Positions 26,080 to 38,136 of a stretch of DNA of 64,000 nucleotides are shown here, one piece after another; position 1 is the first letter of the stretch; every line of letters begins with the position of its first letter. Location: positions 1-64,000 of the forward strand of contig NZ_WTYO01000008.1 of assembly GCF_009827515.1 (NCBI RefSeq). Direction: 5' to 3'. The notes beneath the pieces are model-generated. The model was given only the letters and a program-made list of their open reading frames with translations. It was not told the origin of the DNA and searched no databases. Source of the stretch: Pelagerythrobacter marinus. Its GTDB lineage: Bacteria > Pseudomonadota > Alphaproteobacteria > Sphingomonadales > Sphingomonadaceae. The position numbers and the translations under genes were made by a program.

Positions 26080-26987
26080 CCTGCAATCGCCGAACCGCCC
26101 TTGCCGGCGCGCTCGCCATCGCCGCGGGCGCCTGCGTGCCCGTGCGCCGCGATCGCGCGGGCCGCCACGGGGCGCTGCTCAATATCCTCGAGACGGCGGC
26201 CAATGGCACGCTGGGCGTCGCCGTCCTCGACACCGGCACCGGCGCGCTCTGGGGCCACAACGACTACGCGCGCTTCCCGCAGCTTTCCTCGTTCAAGCTG
26301 TCGCTGGCGGCGCTGGTGCTGCACCTCGACGAACGCGGGGATATCGATGCCGACGAACGCATCGGCTGGGGTGCCGACGAGCTGCTCGATCATGCCCCCT
26401 TCGCGCGGGAGCGGCTGGGCGGGGGCGCGACGCTGCGCGAACTGGCCGAGGCGACGCAGAAGCTGAGCGACAACACGGCCGCCAACGTCCTGCTGCGCCG
26501 CCTTGGCGGGCCGGCGCGGCTGACGGCCTTCTGGCGCGCGATCGGCGACGAGGCGAGCCGGCTCGACCGGACCGAGCCCGACCTGAACGCCGTGCCGCCG
26601 GGCGAAATCCGCGACACGACGACCCCGGCGGCGGCGGCCCAGATGCTGGGGCGCCTGCTCTACGGCGATGCGCTGGGGGCCGGGGCGCGGGCGACGCTGA
26701 AGGCATGGATGGCCGACACCCGCACCGGGCAGCGGCGGGTCCGCGCCGGCTTGCCCGCCGAATGGCCGGCGGGCGACAAGACCGGGACGTCGCTCTGGCC
26801 CGGCATGGGCAGCGTCTATGTCGATGTCGGCTTCGTCGAACCGCCCGGCGCCGCGCCGTTGACCTTCGCGACCTATTTCCGTGCCGCCCGCCAGCATACC
26901 CGCATCGATCCGGCGGCGGAGGGCGTCCTGGCCGAAGTCGGGCGCGTGATCGCCCGTTATGCGCGGGACGAGGGGGGCGCGCGCTAG
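26076..26987 (+). CDS. Class A beta-lactamase
   Basis: Serine beta-lactamase of 303 residues with every class A motif: S71-S-F-K74 (acylating Ser and general base), S131-D-N133, E167-P-D-L-N171 (omega-loop Glu) and K235-T-G237. The numbering almost equals the Ambler scheme. GTG 26076 overlaps the acetyltransferase stop and gives a leader with twin Arg (NRRTALAGALAIAAGAC), which could be a Tat or lipoprotein signal. It hydrolyses beta-lactams in the periplasm. The subfamily and spectrum cannot be judged here. Composition matches the core genes, so it looks resident rather than recently acquired. No ampR-like regulator is adjacent. Confidence 0.93.
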   Translation: MTCNRRTALAGALAIAAGACVPVRRDRAGRHGALLNILETAANGTLGVAVLDTGTGALWGHNDYARFPQLSSFKLSLAALVLHLDERGDIDADERIGWGADELLDHAPFARERLGGGATLRELAEATQKLSDNTAANVLLRRLGGPARLTAFWRAIGDEASRLDRTEPDLNAVPPGEIRDTTTPAAAAQMLGRLLYGDALGAGARATLKAWMADTRTGQRRVRAGLPAEWPAGDKTGTSLWPGMGSVYVDVGFVEPPGAAPLTFATYFRAARQHTRIDPAAEGVLAEVGRVIARYARDEGGAR

Positions 26988-27037
26988 CCCGCGCCCTGGG
27001 ATTAGCGCCTTGGGGCCGGCGGCTTGGGGCCGCGCGG

Positions 27038-28045
27038 TCAGTCCCCGGCGAAGATCGCGACTTCGCGCGTTCCGGTGCTGTCGGCGCGGCCGCGGTACAT
27101 CCCGGCGGTGTTGAAGCTGTAGACCGTCTCCCCCTCGGCTGAGACCACGATCACGCCGCCGTCGCCGCCCATCGCGGCAACCTCGCCGATCACCGTGTCG
27201 GCCGCCTGCTGCACCCCTTCGCCCGCGAGGCGGACCCGGTCGCAGATCGCCTGGGCGACGCCGGCGCGGATGAAGAATTCCCCCCACCCGGTCGCCGAGA
27301 CGGCACAGGAACGGTCGTCGGCCCAGGTCCCGGCGCCGATCACCGGCGCATCGCCGATCCGGCCCCAGCGCTTGCCGGTCATCCCGCCGGTCGAGGTCCC
27401 CGCGGCGAGGTGGCCGGCCTGGTCGCGCGCGACCGCGCCGACGGTGCCGAACTTGAACTCCACGTCGAGCGCGCCGACCCGCTCGGCCTTCATAGTTTCC
27501 AGCTGGCGGCGACGGCGTTCGGTCGCGAACCATTCGGGCCCGGCCGGCTCCAGCCCCCGCTGCGAGGCGAACCGTTCCGCCCCCGCGCCCGACAGGAAGA
27601 CATGGCGCCCGTCGTCCATCACGCTGCGCGCCAGCCGGATCGGGTTGCGCACCGTCGTCACCCCCGCGACCGCGCCGGCGGCGCGGGTGCGCCCGTCCAT
27701 GATCGATGCGTCGAGCTCGTTCGTCCCTTCCCAGGTGAAGACCGCGCCCCGGCCAGCGTTGAAGCGGGGATCGTCTTCCAGCAGGACGATCGCGGCCTCG
27801 ACCGCGTCGAGCGCCTCGCCGCCTTCGGCCAGCACTTTCGCCCCGGCGTCGAGCGCGGCGGCCAACGCGGCGCGATAGGCCTTTTCCTCCTCCGCGGTCA
27901 TGTTCTTGCGCTGGAGCGTGCCCGCGCCGCCGTGGATGGCGATCGACCAGCTGGGCGTTGCGGCAGCGTCGGCGGCCGGCGCGGCCAGGACGGGGGCGGA
28001 AAACAGGGCGGCGAGCGCCAGCAGCGCGGCAAAGGGTCTGATCAT
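27038..28045 (-). CDS. Exported isoaspartyl peptidase/L-asparaginase (Ntn hydrolase)
   Basis: Plant-type asparaginase of 335 residues that self-cleaves before a Thr nucleophile. The nucleophile is Thr201 in FKFGTVGAVARD, followed by the substrate-binding ATSTGGMTGK-like segment (AAGTSTGGMTGKRWGRIGD) and GTWADD. It degrades isoaspartyl dipeptides and asparagine. From ATG 28045 there is a signal peptide (MIRPFAALLALAALFSAPVLA), so the enzyme acts in the periplasm. Start 28081 would put a polar leader before the signal and is rejected. It is convergent with the beta-lactamase gene. Confidence 0.92.
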   Translation of the reverse strand: MIRPFAALLALAALFSAPVLAAPAADAAATPSWSIAIHGGAGTLQRKNMTAEEEKAYRAALAAALDAGAKVLAEGGEALDAVEAAIVLLEDDPRFNAGRGAVFTWEGTNELDASIMDGRTRAAGAVAGVTTVRNPIRLARSVMDDGRHVFLSGAGAERFASQRGLEPAGPEWFATERRRRQLETMKAERVGALDVEFKFGTVGAVARDQAGHLAAGTSTGGMTGKRWGRIGDAPVIGAGTWADDRSCAVSATGWGEFFIRAGVAQAICDRVRLAGEGVQQAADTVIGEVAAMGGDGGVIVVSAEGETVYSFNTAGMYRGRADSTGTREVAIFAGD

Positions 28046-28216
28046 GGCCGCGCAAGCTAGCGCCTCGCGCGGGCAGGGCAAGCGCCTTGCGCCGGCACCG
28101 GGGCAAGGCGCCCCGGTCGCAGCGCCCGGCCGCAGAACCCCGGCCGCAGCGAGGGCGATTTCGCCTTTTCCGCCCCGCGTGTTAGGACGTTAACCATCAA
28201 GCAGGGGAGCAATCCG

Positions 28217-29440
28217 ATGCAATTTGGCAACTACCGCTTCGACGAGGACCTGGCGCTGCAGATCGGCGAGAAAGTGATCTGGGCGCTGCTGATCCTGGCC
28301 ATCACCTGGGCCCTGGCCCGCGCGTCCAAGTGGGCCTTCGCCCGCCTGGTCGACAATGTCGCGATTTTCCGCCGCAGTACCGGCAGCGGGGCGAGCCTGG
28401 GCGAATCGCTCGGCCGCATCGTCAGCCTCCTGGTCTGGCTCTTCGGGCTGATGATCATCCTCAGCGTGCTCGGCCTCGGCAACGTCGTCGGCCCGCTCGA
28501 TACGCTGCTGAACAGCGTGATGGCCTTCATTCCGAAGCTGGTTGCCGCCGGGCTGATCTTCTTCATCGGCCTGATGATCGCGCGGATCGTGCGCGATCTC
28601 GTGGTCACGACGCTGCAGACGGTCGATTTCGACAAGTGGGCCAATCGCGGCGGGGTCGATACCGCCACCGGCAACACCGCGATCAGCAGCACGATCGGCA
28701 CGATGCTCTATGCCCTGGTCGTGATCTTCGTCGCGATCCTGGCGCTCGACGTGCTCGATCTCGAAAGCGTCTCGGCACCGGCCAGCAACATGCTGCAGCT
28801 GATCTTCGATGCCATCCCGCGGATCGTCGGCGCGGCCGTGCTGCTCGGCATCGGCTACCTGATCGGCCGGTTCCTCGTCCCGCTGATCAAGGACGTGCTT
28901 GTCGGCCTGGGCGTCGATCGCGCGCTGGGGGCGACCGAGCTCCTGCCCGACAACACGACCGCGACCGACGTGATGGCCCGCGTGGCGCAGATCGCGATCG
29001 TGCTGTTCTTCGCCATTGCCGCGACCCGGCTGCTCGGTTTCCCCGAGTTGACCGCGATCCTCGACGAGATCCTCGAACTCGGCGGGCGCGTGATCTTCGG
29101 CGCCGTCGTCATCCTCGTCGGGTTCCTGATCGCCCGGCTGCTGGTCCGGATGATCTCGGGCGCGGGGGAAGCCACGCTGGCGGCGACGATCGTCAAGTGG
29201 GCGACGATCTTCGTCTTCACCTTCATGGGCCTCAGCTTCATGCAGGTGGGCGACCGGATCGTCAGCATCTTCTTCAGCGCGCTGGTGATCGGCGGTGCCG
29301 CCGCCGCTGCGCTCGCCTTCGGCCTCGGCGGGCGCGACTGGGCCGCGCGCAAGCTGGAGGAATGGGACCGCGAGAGCGCGGACCTCGCGCGCCGGCCGCA
29401 CGGGAAGACGGACGACGATCCCCTGCCGCCCGGCGCCTGA
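28217..29440 (+). CDS. Mechanosensitive-channel-like membrane protein (conserved TM helix repeats)
   Basis: A 407-residue inner-membrane protein made of repeated transmembrane helix units of the PF05552 type. These are seen in the segments LIFFIGLMIARIVRDLV, VLLGIGYLIGRFLVPLI and VVILVGFLIARLLVRMI, each an amphipathic helix with the same phi-G-phi-phi-I/A-x-R pattern. It ends in a Gly-rich helix (FGLGGRDWAARKLEEW) like the pore-adjacent part of MscS relatives, without an MscS cytoplasmic vestibule. A role in osmotic or envelope stress is inferred. GGGAG precedes ATG 28217. Confidence 0.82.
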   Translation: MQFGNYRFDEDLALQIGEKVIWALLILAITWALARASKWAFARLVDNVAIFRRSTGSGASLGESLGRIVSLLVWLFGLMIILSVLGLGNVVGPLDTLLNSVMAFIPKLVAAGLIFFIGLMIARIVRDLVVTTLQTVDFDKWANRGGVDTATGNTAISSTIGTMLYALVVIFVAILALDVLDLESVSAPASNMLQLIFDAIPRIVGAAVLLGIGYLIGRFLVPLIKDVLVGLGVDRALGATELLPDNTTATDVMARVAQIAIVLFFAIAATRLLGFPELTAILDEILELGGRVIFGAVVILVGFLIARLLVRMISGAGEATLAATIVKWATIFVFTFMGLSFMQVGDRIVSIFFSALVIGGAAAAALAFGLGGRDWAARKLEEWDRESADLARRPHGKTDDDPLPPGA

Positions 29441-29461
29441 CCGGCGGTCTTTCGGGACGGG

Positions 29462-29489
29462 AGGGCGCGGGCCGCGAGGCGCGCGCCCT
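29462..29489. terminator. Hairpin between convergent genes
   Basis: An 8-bp stem AGGGCGCG (29462-29469) and CGCGCCCT (29482-29489) followed by TTTCC on the plus strand. It lies between the stop of the channel-like gene and the 3' end of the convergent membrane-protein gene at 29528, so it may serve the former. Confidence 0.5.
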
Positions 29490-29527
29490 TTCCGTTCGGC
29501 GCCGGTCCGCGGGCGGGCGCCGGCGCT

Positions 29528-30208
29528 TCAGGCCGGCGAGCCGCGCCGCCGGCGCGCTTCGTCGAACAGCGCGAGCGCGACGAGGAAGGCGATGCAGATC
29601 ATCGCGAACTCGCCCCCGTCCTCCACGAACGTCGCGAACTCGCGCATGGCGGGCGTGCGATCGCCCCAGACGACGACCAGGTCCATGACCACGCCGAAGA
29701 AGGCCGCGGCCGCGATGCAGCCGGCCAGGATCACCGACTCGATCGCCGCCCGCAGGCGCGCGTGGTGGAGGCTGACGAGCAGCGCGGCGATCCAGACCGC
29801 GCCGATCGCGAGGAACAGGCTCGCCTCCCCGATATCGTTGGCGCCGACGGGCAGGGGCCACCCTTCGAACCGGTGCGCGAAGGCATGGCCGAACCGTTCG
29901 TGCAGTTCGGCGCTGTTGTCGAGCGTGAGCCAGGCGAACAGAAGCGCGTTCGCCAGGTAGACGCTGGCCCCTTCCCACAGCCAGGTGACGAACAGCATGG
30001 CCGACACCGCCGTCGTCAGCGAATATTCCAACCACTCGCCAAAACCCCCGTCGGACGAGAGGAAGAACTGCACCGGCAGGTGCGCCTCGGTCAGCCTGCC
30101 GTAATGGGCCGCGACATCGAGGCCCACCAGCACGCCGGCATAGGGCAGCAGCAGCAGCGCGGCGATGCGCAGGCTGCGGTTGAAGGCGATCTCCCGCAGG
30201 ATCGTCAT
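29528..30208 (-). CDS. Polytopic membrane protein, function unknown
   Basis: A 226-residue protein with about six hydrophobic helices, e.g. [68 protein letters not shown] and [15 protein letters not shown]. Acidic and His residues recur at helix ends ([25 protein letters not shown]), which could be metal- or substrate-facing, but no named family is recognised. ATG 30208 is preferred to 30286 because the longer form adds a Pro/Arg leader. It is divergent from ispG with about 250 bases between the starts. Confidence 0.7.
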   Translation of the reverse strand: MTILREIAFNRSLRIAALLLLPYAGVLVGLDVAAHYGRLTEAHLPVQFFLSSDGGFGEWLEYSLTTAVSAMLFVTWLWEGASVYLANALLFAWLTLDNSAELHERFGHAFAHRFEGWPLPVGANDIGEASLFLAIGAVWIAALLVSLHHARLRAAIESVILAGCIAAAAFFGVVMDLVVVWGDRTPAMREFATFVEDGGEFAMICIAFLVALALFDEARRRRGSPA

Positions 30209-30462
30209 GGTTTCGCGGTGGATGGACGCGGGGCGCACGGGCGGTTCTCCTGGCAAGAGGCTCGCGCAGGCGAGCGAACGGGCCACGGTGGCGGCAATTG
30301 CGCGTAATGCAAGCCGGTTGGCGGGGCGGCGCCTGGATCCTTGCGCCGTTTCCCGTAACGGGACGCGCCCGTGAGGCCGCTATAGGGGGAGCAGGGCGGC
30401 CTGCGTGCCCTGCGCCCGACGGGTCATTGCCCCGTCATCGCCCGGTGCGTATATGGCGGCCC

Positions 30463-31614
30463 ATGTCAGCAATTCGCCCCTGGCGCACGATCGAACGTCG
30501 CAAGAGCCGCCAGATCATGGTCGGCAAGGTGCCCGTGGGCGGCGATGCGCCGATCACGGTGCAGACGATGACCAACACCCCGACCGAGGACGCGGCGGCG
30601 ACGATCGACCAGATCCGCCGGTGCGAGGACGCCGGGGCGGACATCATCCGCGTTTCCTGCCCTACCGAAGAAGCGACCGCGGCCATGCCGGCGATCGTGC
30701 GCGCGGCGAATATCCCGATCGTCGCCGACATTCACTTCCACTACAAGCGCGCGCTGGAAGCGGCGGACGCCGGGGCCGCCTGCCTGCGGATCAACCCGGG
30801 CAATATCGGCAGCGACGCCCGCGTCGCCGAAGTGGTCCGCGCGGCCAAGGCCAACGGCTGCGCGATCCGCATCGGGGTCAACGCCGGGAGCCTGGAGAAG
30901 GACCTGCTGGAGAAATACGGCGAACCCTGCCCCGAGGCGCTGGTCGAAAGCGCGCTCGACCATATCAAGCTGCTGCAGGATCACGATTTCCACGATTACA
31001 AGGTGGCGGTGAAGGCGAGCGACGTGTTCCTGGCCGTCAGCGCCTACATGGGCCTGGCCGAAGCGGTCGATTGCCCCTTGCACCTGGGCATCACCGAGGC
31101 CGGCGGCCTGATCGGCGGGACGGTGAAATCGAGCATCGGCATCGGCAACCTGCTCTGGGCCGGGATCGGCGACACGATCCGCGTCTCGCTCTCCGCCGAA
31201 CCGGAAGACGAGGTGCGCGTCGGGTTCGAGATCCTGAAGGCGCTGGGCCTGCGAACCCGCGGCGTGCGCGTGGTCTCCTGCCCCAGCTGCGCCCGGCAGG
31301 GCTTCGACGTGATCCGCACGGTCCAGGCGCTGGAGGAGCGGCTGCAGCATATCAAGACCCCGCTCTCGCTCTCGGTCCTCGGCTGCGTCGTCAACGGCCC
31401 GGGCGAGGCGCGCGAGACCGACATCGGCATTACCGGCGGCGGCAAGGGCAAGCACATGGTCTATCTGTCGGGGATGACCGACCACCACGTGGCCGACGCC
31501 GACATGCTCGACCACATCGTCCGCCTGGTGGAGGAAAAGGCGGCCGAGATCCAGGCGGGGATGACCGACGCCGGCGAGGCCGACGAAGCGCCCGCGCCGC
31601 AGCCCGCCGGATGA
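30463..31614 (+). CDS. ispG: 4-hydroxy-3-methylbut-2-en-1-yl diphosphate synthase (IspG/GcpE)
   Basis: Penultimate-stage enzyme of the MEP isoprenoid pathway that reduces MEcPP to HMBPP with a 4Fe-4S cluster. The 383-residue form from ATG 30463 begins [21 protein letters not shown]. The TIM-barrel start ([18 protein letters not shown]) and the cluster ligands [12 protein letters not shown] and [11 protein letters not shown] near the C-terminus are all present. There is the short two-domain bacterial architecture with a Glu/Ala-rich tail after the conserved end. Confidence 0.96.
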   Translation: MSAIRPWRTIERRKSRQIMVGKVPVGGDAPITVQTMTNTPTEDAAATIDQIRRCEDAGADIIRVSCPTEEATAAMPAIVRAANIPIVADIHFHYKRALEAADAGAACLRINPGNIGSDARVAEVVRAAKANGCAIRIGVNAGSLEKDLLEKYGEPCPEALVESALDHIKLLQDHDFHDYKVAVKASDVFLAVSAYMGLAEAVDCPLHLGITEAGGLIGGTVKSSIGIGNLLWAGIGDTIRVSLSAEPEDEVRVGFEILKALGLRTRGVRVVSCPSCARQGFDVIRTVQALEERLQHIKTPLSLSVLGCVVNGPGEARETDIGITGGGKGKHMVYLSGMTDHHVADADMLDHIVRLVEEKAAEIQAGMTDAGEADEAPAPQPAG

Positions 31615-31701
31615 GGTGCCGCGGCCGCGCCTGGCCGGGCCCTGCCGGCAAAACTGGGTCGTTCACGCTCCCGTTACCGGTTCGTGTGCTAGGATAGGCG
31701 G

Positions 31702-32418
31702 ATGGACAGACGCGGCATCATCAGGGGCACCCTGGCGCTCGGCGCCTCGCTGGCGCTGCCGGCCCGGCTCCCCGCGCAGGCGCGCGGGGGGAACCCGCGC
31801 GACGCGATCCTGGCGCAGATCGCCCGGCGCGAGCAGCAGAAGGCCGGCGACCGCCTGTGGCGGACCGACATCGTCGGCATCGCCGATTTCGGGCTCCACA
31901 GCTCGCAGCCGCGTTTCCACTTCGTGAACCTGGAGGCGGGGCGGGTCGATTCCTACCTCGTCACCCACGGCAGCGGGTCGGACCCGGAACACGACGGCTG
32001 GCTCAACTGGTTTTCCAACGTGCCCGAATCGCTGTGCACCAGCCGCGGCGCCTACATGACCTATGGCTGGTACACCGGGCGTTTCGGCACCTCGATCCGG
32101 CTCGACGGGCTGGAGGCGGACAATTCCAACGCGCTCGACCGCGCGATCGTGATGCACCGGGCCGACTATGCGGAGCCGGGGCACGTCGCGCGCTGGGGCC
32201 GGCTGGGCCGGTCGAACGGCTGCTTCGCGATGGGCGATGCCGATTTCAAGCTCGCCCTGCTCCAGCTGGGCGGCGGGCGCGTGCTTTTCGCCGACCGGCT
32301 GGGCCTCGCCCCCGATGGCTCCACCATCGTGCGCCCGCAGCAGGAACAGGGCGAGATCCGCCCGCTGATGCCCGATCCCCCGCGCGGGGAGGACCTGGTG
32401 AACCCCGGCGTCTATTGA
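31702..32418 (+). CDS. Murein L,D-transpeptidase catalytic-domain protein (YkuD_2 type)
   Basis: A 238-residue exported protein. The leader MDRRGIIRGTLALGASLALPA has twin-Arg character and may use Tat or Sec. The catalytic segment of the YkuD_2 family is present: IVMHRADYAEPG followed by GRLGRSNGCFAM, with the nucleophilic Cys in SNGCFAM. Such enzymes form or exchange 3-3 peptide crosslinks or bind lipoprotein to peptidoglycan in the periplasm. It is convergent with the YcbB-type L,D-transpeptidase that follows, so two unrelated subfamilies of the same activity lie tail to tail. Confidence 0.85.
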   Translation: MDRRGIIRGTLALGASLALPARLPAQARGGNPRDAILAQIARREQQKAGDRLWRTDIVGIADFGLHSSQPRFHFVNLEAGRVDSYLVTHGSGSDPEHDGWLNWFSNVPESLCTSRGAYMTYGWYTGRFGTSIRLDGLEADNSNALDRAIVMHRADYAEPGHVARWGRLGRSNGCFAMGDADFKLALLQLGGGRVLFADRLGLAPDGSTIVRPQQEQGEIRPLMPDPPRGEDLVNPGVY

Positions 32419-32442
32419 GCGCCGGGTATCGGGCCGCCGGGA

Positions 32443-33924
32443 TCAGGTGGTCTTCATGTCGTCGATGATCTCGACCGCTTCCTCGCTGGTGCGGCGGGCG
32501 CGGTGCTGCTGGCGCGGGGCGTCGAGCGCGGCCAGGACCGGGGCGTCGCGGCCGTAGATGTCGTCGAAGCTGCGCAGCTTGCCGTCGATGTCGGTGCCCA
32601 TCGTGAAATAGGTGATGTAGACCGGCATCCGGCTTTCGAACGGGACGCGGGTGTACTTGCCCGATTTCAGGATCTCGACCGCTTCCTGCGCGGCGGCCTT
32701 GCGCTCGGCGTCGTCGGTCGGGTTCTGGGCCAGGATCGCGAGGGTGATCGCCAGCTCGCTCGCCCGCTCGGTGCGGATGCAGCCGTGACTCAGCGCCCGG
32801 TCGGCCCGGTTGAACAGGTGGCGCGAAGGCGTGTCGTGCAGGAAGATCGCGTGCGGATTGGGCATGTCGAGCTTCATCAGGCCGAGCGAGTTGCCCGGGC
32901 CCGGCTGCTGGACGACGGTGACGAACCCGGTCTTCTTGTCGCGCCAGCCCTTGTATCCGTTGGCCTTGGCCCAGCCCGGGTTGTTCAGCACCCGCGCGCC
33001 CAGACCTTCGCCTTTCACGATCGACTGCGGGACGGTCCAGTTCGGGTTGAAGATCACCCCTTCGACCGTCTCCGCCAGCTGCGGGGTCGCCGTGCGTCCC
33101 GGCTTGCCGACGATCGTCTTGTACGTGCGCATGATCTTGTCGTTGACCGTCAGGCGCAGCTGGTATTCGGGGACGTTGGTGATCAGGTACTGGCTGCCCA
33201 GGTCGCGCGCCAGCCAGCGCCAGCGATCCATGTTGGCGCGGATCAGCTTGCGGCGGGCGGTCTGGCCGGCCGGCGTCGCGGCCAGTTCGTCGCGCAGGCG
33301 CGCATAGTCGGGGTGCAGCGGCGCGACCGCTTCGATCGCGCCGGCGATGTCGCCGCTGGCCAGCGCTTCGGCCATGACATCGGCGGTGCGATAGCGGTCG
33401 GGATCGGGATCGACGACGAACCACTGGCGCCGCGCCTCCATCGGCGTGCGGCCGTCGCGCATGTCCTCCACCAGCCAGGCGAAGGCGCGGCTGGCCAGCC
33501 GGTCGAGCTCTTCGCCCGGGCCGGCCAGGATCGCACTGCGCAGCGCGGCCGGATCGTAGTCGGCCGGGTCGAGGCCCTCGGCCCCGATCCCCTCGATCAC
33601 GGCGAGGAGCCGCTCGGCATTCGCGCTCGACCAGGGCTGGACCTCCGGCGCGAACTGCTGGACGACCTCGCGCGCGACGCTCCTCACCGGGTCGGCGGAG
33701 GCTTCGGAGCCGGCGGCCGGGGCCGCAGGCGCGGCGGCCGGTTCCGGCCTCGCGGCCGGTTCGCTGACGACGGCATCGTCGTCGGGCTGGACCGGGTATT
33801 CGCCGATGGCCTGCGCCTCGGGCAAGAGGTTGGCCGGCGAACGCGCCTGTGCGCCGGCCGCGGCCGGCAGCAGCGCGGCCAGCGAGGCCGCGGCGAGGAA
33901 AGTCGATCGAAGATGGATGTTCAT
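32443..33924 (-). CDS. YcbB/LdtD-type L,D-transpeptidase
   Basis: A 493-residue periplasmic L,D-transpeptidase. From ATG 33924 there is a signal peptide (MNIHLRSTFLAAASLAALLPAAAGAQA). An Ala/Pro/Glu-rich linker follows, then the YcbB scaffolding domain (about 130-250) and the YkuD catalytic domain. The catalytic motif is HDTPSRHLFNRADRALSHGCIRTERA, with the nucleophile in SHGCIR. The family makes 3-3 crosslinks and in E. coli LdtD gives beta-lactam tolerance. The peptidoglycan-binding-1 segment seen in some homologues is not obvious. Start 34080 would precede the signal by 52 residues and is rejected. Confidence 0.92.
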   Translation of the reverse strand: MNIHLRSTFLAAASLAALLPAAAGAQARSPANLLPEAQAIGEYPVQPDDDAVVSEPAARPEPAAAPAAPAAGSEASADPVRSVAREVVQQFAPEVQPWSSANAERLLAVIEGIGAEGLDPADYDPAALRSAILAGPGEELDRLASRAFAWLVEDMRDGRTPMEARRQWFVVDPDPDRYRTADVMAEALASGDIAGAIEAVAPLHPDYARLRDELAATPAGQTARRKLIRANMDRWRWLARDLGSQYLITNVPEYQLRLTVNDKIMRTYKTIVGKPGRTATPQLAETVEGVIFNPNWTVPQSIVKGEGLGARVLNNPGWAKANGYKGWRDKKTGFVTVVQQPGPGNSLGLMKLDMPNPHAIFLHDTPSRHLFNRADRALSHGCIRTERASELAITLAILAQNPTDDAERKAAAQEAVEILKSGKYTRVPFESRMPVYITYFTMGTDIDGKLRSFDDIYGRDAPVLAALDAPRQQHRARRTSEEAVEIIDDMKTT

Positions 33925-34073
33925 GAGCCTGCTCAAACCCCTGGGCGCCGATCGCCCGGCTGGTGCGGGGCGAATCTGCCCCATTGCGCGACGCGCTTCA
34001 AGCATCGCGGCTGACTGGGCGCTGAATTGCGAAGCCGCGTGACGCGGCGGGGCGCCGCCCCTATGGCGCGACG

Positions 34074-34955
34074 GTGGCATCGGACCATCGCCTCCTGCCC
34101 GTGCTCGCGACCGCGATCGGCATCGGCCTGTTCGCGGCGATGGACGCGTTCATGAAATCGGCCGCGATCATTACCGGCGCCTATAGCGCGCTGATCCTGC
34201 GCAGCGCGATCGGGCTGGCGATCGTCGCCCCGGCCTGGATCGCGCTGGGCGGGCGCTGGCCGCGCGCCGCCGTTCTGCGGATCCACGTCAAGCGCGGGAT
34301 CGTGGTCGCCTTCATGGCGCTTTCGTTCTTCTTCGCGCTCGTGCGCCTGCCCATGGCCGATGCGATCGCGCTGTCGTTCGTCGCCCCGCTGATCGCGCTC
34401 TACCTCGCCGCGATCCTGCTCGGCGAGACGATCGAGCGCCGCGCGGTCGTCGCGGCCCTGCTGGGGCTGGCCGGGGTGATCGTTATCATCGGGGGCAAGC
34501 TGGGCAGCCAGGCGCTCGATCGCGACACCGCGCTCGGGCTCGGGGCGATGGGGTTCTCGACCCTGCTCTATGCCTGGAACCTGGTGATCCAGCGCGAACA
34601 GGCGCTGGTCGCCGCGCCGCTGGAAGTGGCCAGCTTCCAGAACGGGATCGTCGCGATCGCCCTCCTGCCGCTGGCTCCGCTGCTCTTCGCGGTGCCGGGG
34701 GGCGAGGCGTGGCGCGATATCGCCGCGGCCGCGGTGCTTGCCACCGGGGCGGCGATCCTCCTTGCCTGGGCCTATGCCCGCGCGCAGGCGCAGATCCTCG
34801 TTCCGGTCGAATACAGCGCCTTCCTGTGGGCGGCGCTGTTCGGGTGGCTGTTCTTCCGCGAAGGGCTGGGGCCCGGCACGGTGGCCGGCGCCACGCTGAT
34901 CGTGATCGGTTGCTGGATCGCGGCCCGGCGGCGGCCGGAGCAAAGCGCGCTCTAG
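34074..34955 (+). CDS. EamA/DMT-superfamily transporter
   Basis: A 293-residue inner-membrane protein with ten helices in two EamA repeats (about 10-135 and 150-285). Typical pieces are GAYSALILRSAIGLAIVAPAW, MADAIALSFVAPLIALYLAAILLGE and the second-repeat equivalent VPVEYSAFLWAALFGWLFFRE. Substrates range from amino acids to metabolites, and none can be assigned. The start is GTG 34074. It is divergent from the YcbB-type gene. Confidence 0.88.
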   Translation: MASDHRLLPVLATAIGIGLFAAMDAFMKSAAIITGAYSALILRSAIGLAIVAPAWIALGGRWPRAAVLRIHVKRGIVVAFMALSFFFALVRLPMADAIALSFVAPLIALYLAAILLGETIERRAVVAALLGLAGVIVIIGGKLGSQALDRDTALGLGAMGFSTLLYAWNLVIQREQALVAAPLEVASFQNGIVAIALLPLAPLLFAVPGGEAWRDIAAAAVLATGAAILLAWAYARAQAQILVPVEYSAFLWAALFGWLFFREGLGPGTVAGATLIVIGCWIAARRRPEQSAL

Positions 34956-35107
34956 CGCTCCGACGCGGTTTCCTCCGCGGCCTCGGCCGGGCCGCCGGAA
35001 AAGTTCCAGGCCGCCCCGAAACACGCGACGACCAGCAGCGCGCCGGCGGCTATCGCGAGGCGCGCGATCCGCGTCAGTCCCGATTTCGGCTCTTCGTGCT
35101 GTTTCAC
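34952..35107 (-). CDS. Small single-helix membrane protein
   Basis: A 51-residue protein from GTG 35107, which has GGGGGA 6-11 bases upstream. It has a polar start (KQHEEPKSGLTR), one transmembrane helix (LAIAAGALLVVACFGAAW) and an acidic tail (PAEAAEETASER). No family is recognised. The longer frame to 35182 has no ribosome site. It overlaps the DMT gene end by four bases. Confidence 0.5.
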   Translation of the reverse strand: MKQHEEPKSGLTRIARLAIAAGALLVVACFGAAWNFSGGPAEAAEETASER

Positions 35108-35321
35108 CTGTTTCCCCCGTATCGCGCCCGGATATGGCGCGGGATTGCGATAATGGCATGAATGTCGTTGGTTTTCGTGCAATTAATGCATTGCACGCGC
35201 CTGCGGTTCCGGTGTGTGCCCTTGACGCAACGCGCGCGAACGCGCAGTTGCCGCGACACATCGCGACTCTCCGCCGGGGCGCAACGCGGCGGTCGCTACC
35301 CATGAAAGGACGACGCACAGC

Positions 35322-37994
<2,673 letters not shown>

Positions 37995-38073
37995 TCGCCG
38001 GCCTTACCCGCCGCGCCGGCGCCGGGCCTTGCCCGCGCCGCCGGCCGGACCGGGGCCGGGCCGAGGCGCGAAA

Positions 38074-38106
38074 AAGGGCGGCTCCCTCAAGCGGGGGGCC
38101 GCCCTT
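38074..38106 (-). terminator. Intrinsic terminator between acnA and the PEP-CTERM-like gene
   Basis: Perfect 9-bp inverted repeat AAGGGCGGC (38074-38082) and GCCGCCCTT (38098-38106). On the minus strand it is followed by a T run (complement of AAAAA at 38071-38075), so it is a proper intrinsic terminator for the minus-strand gene ending at 38137. It may also stop acnA from the other side. Confidence 0.8.
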
Positions 38107-38136
38107 CTTGCGAGTTCGAAGCGTGGGAGTGTGCTT

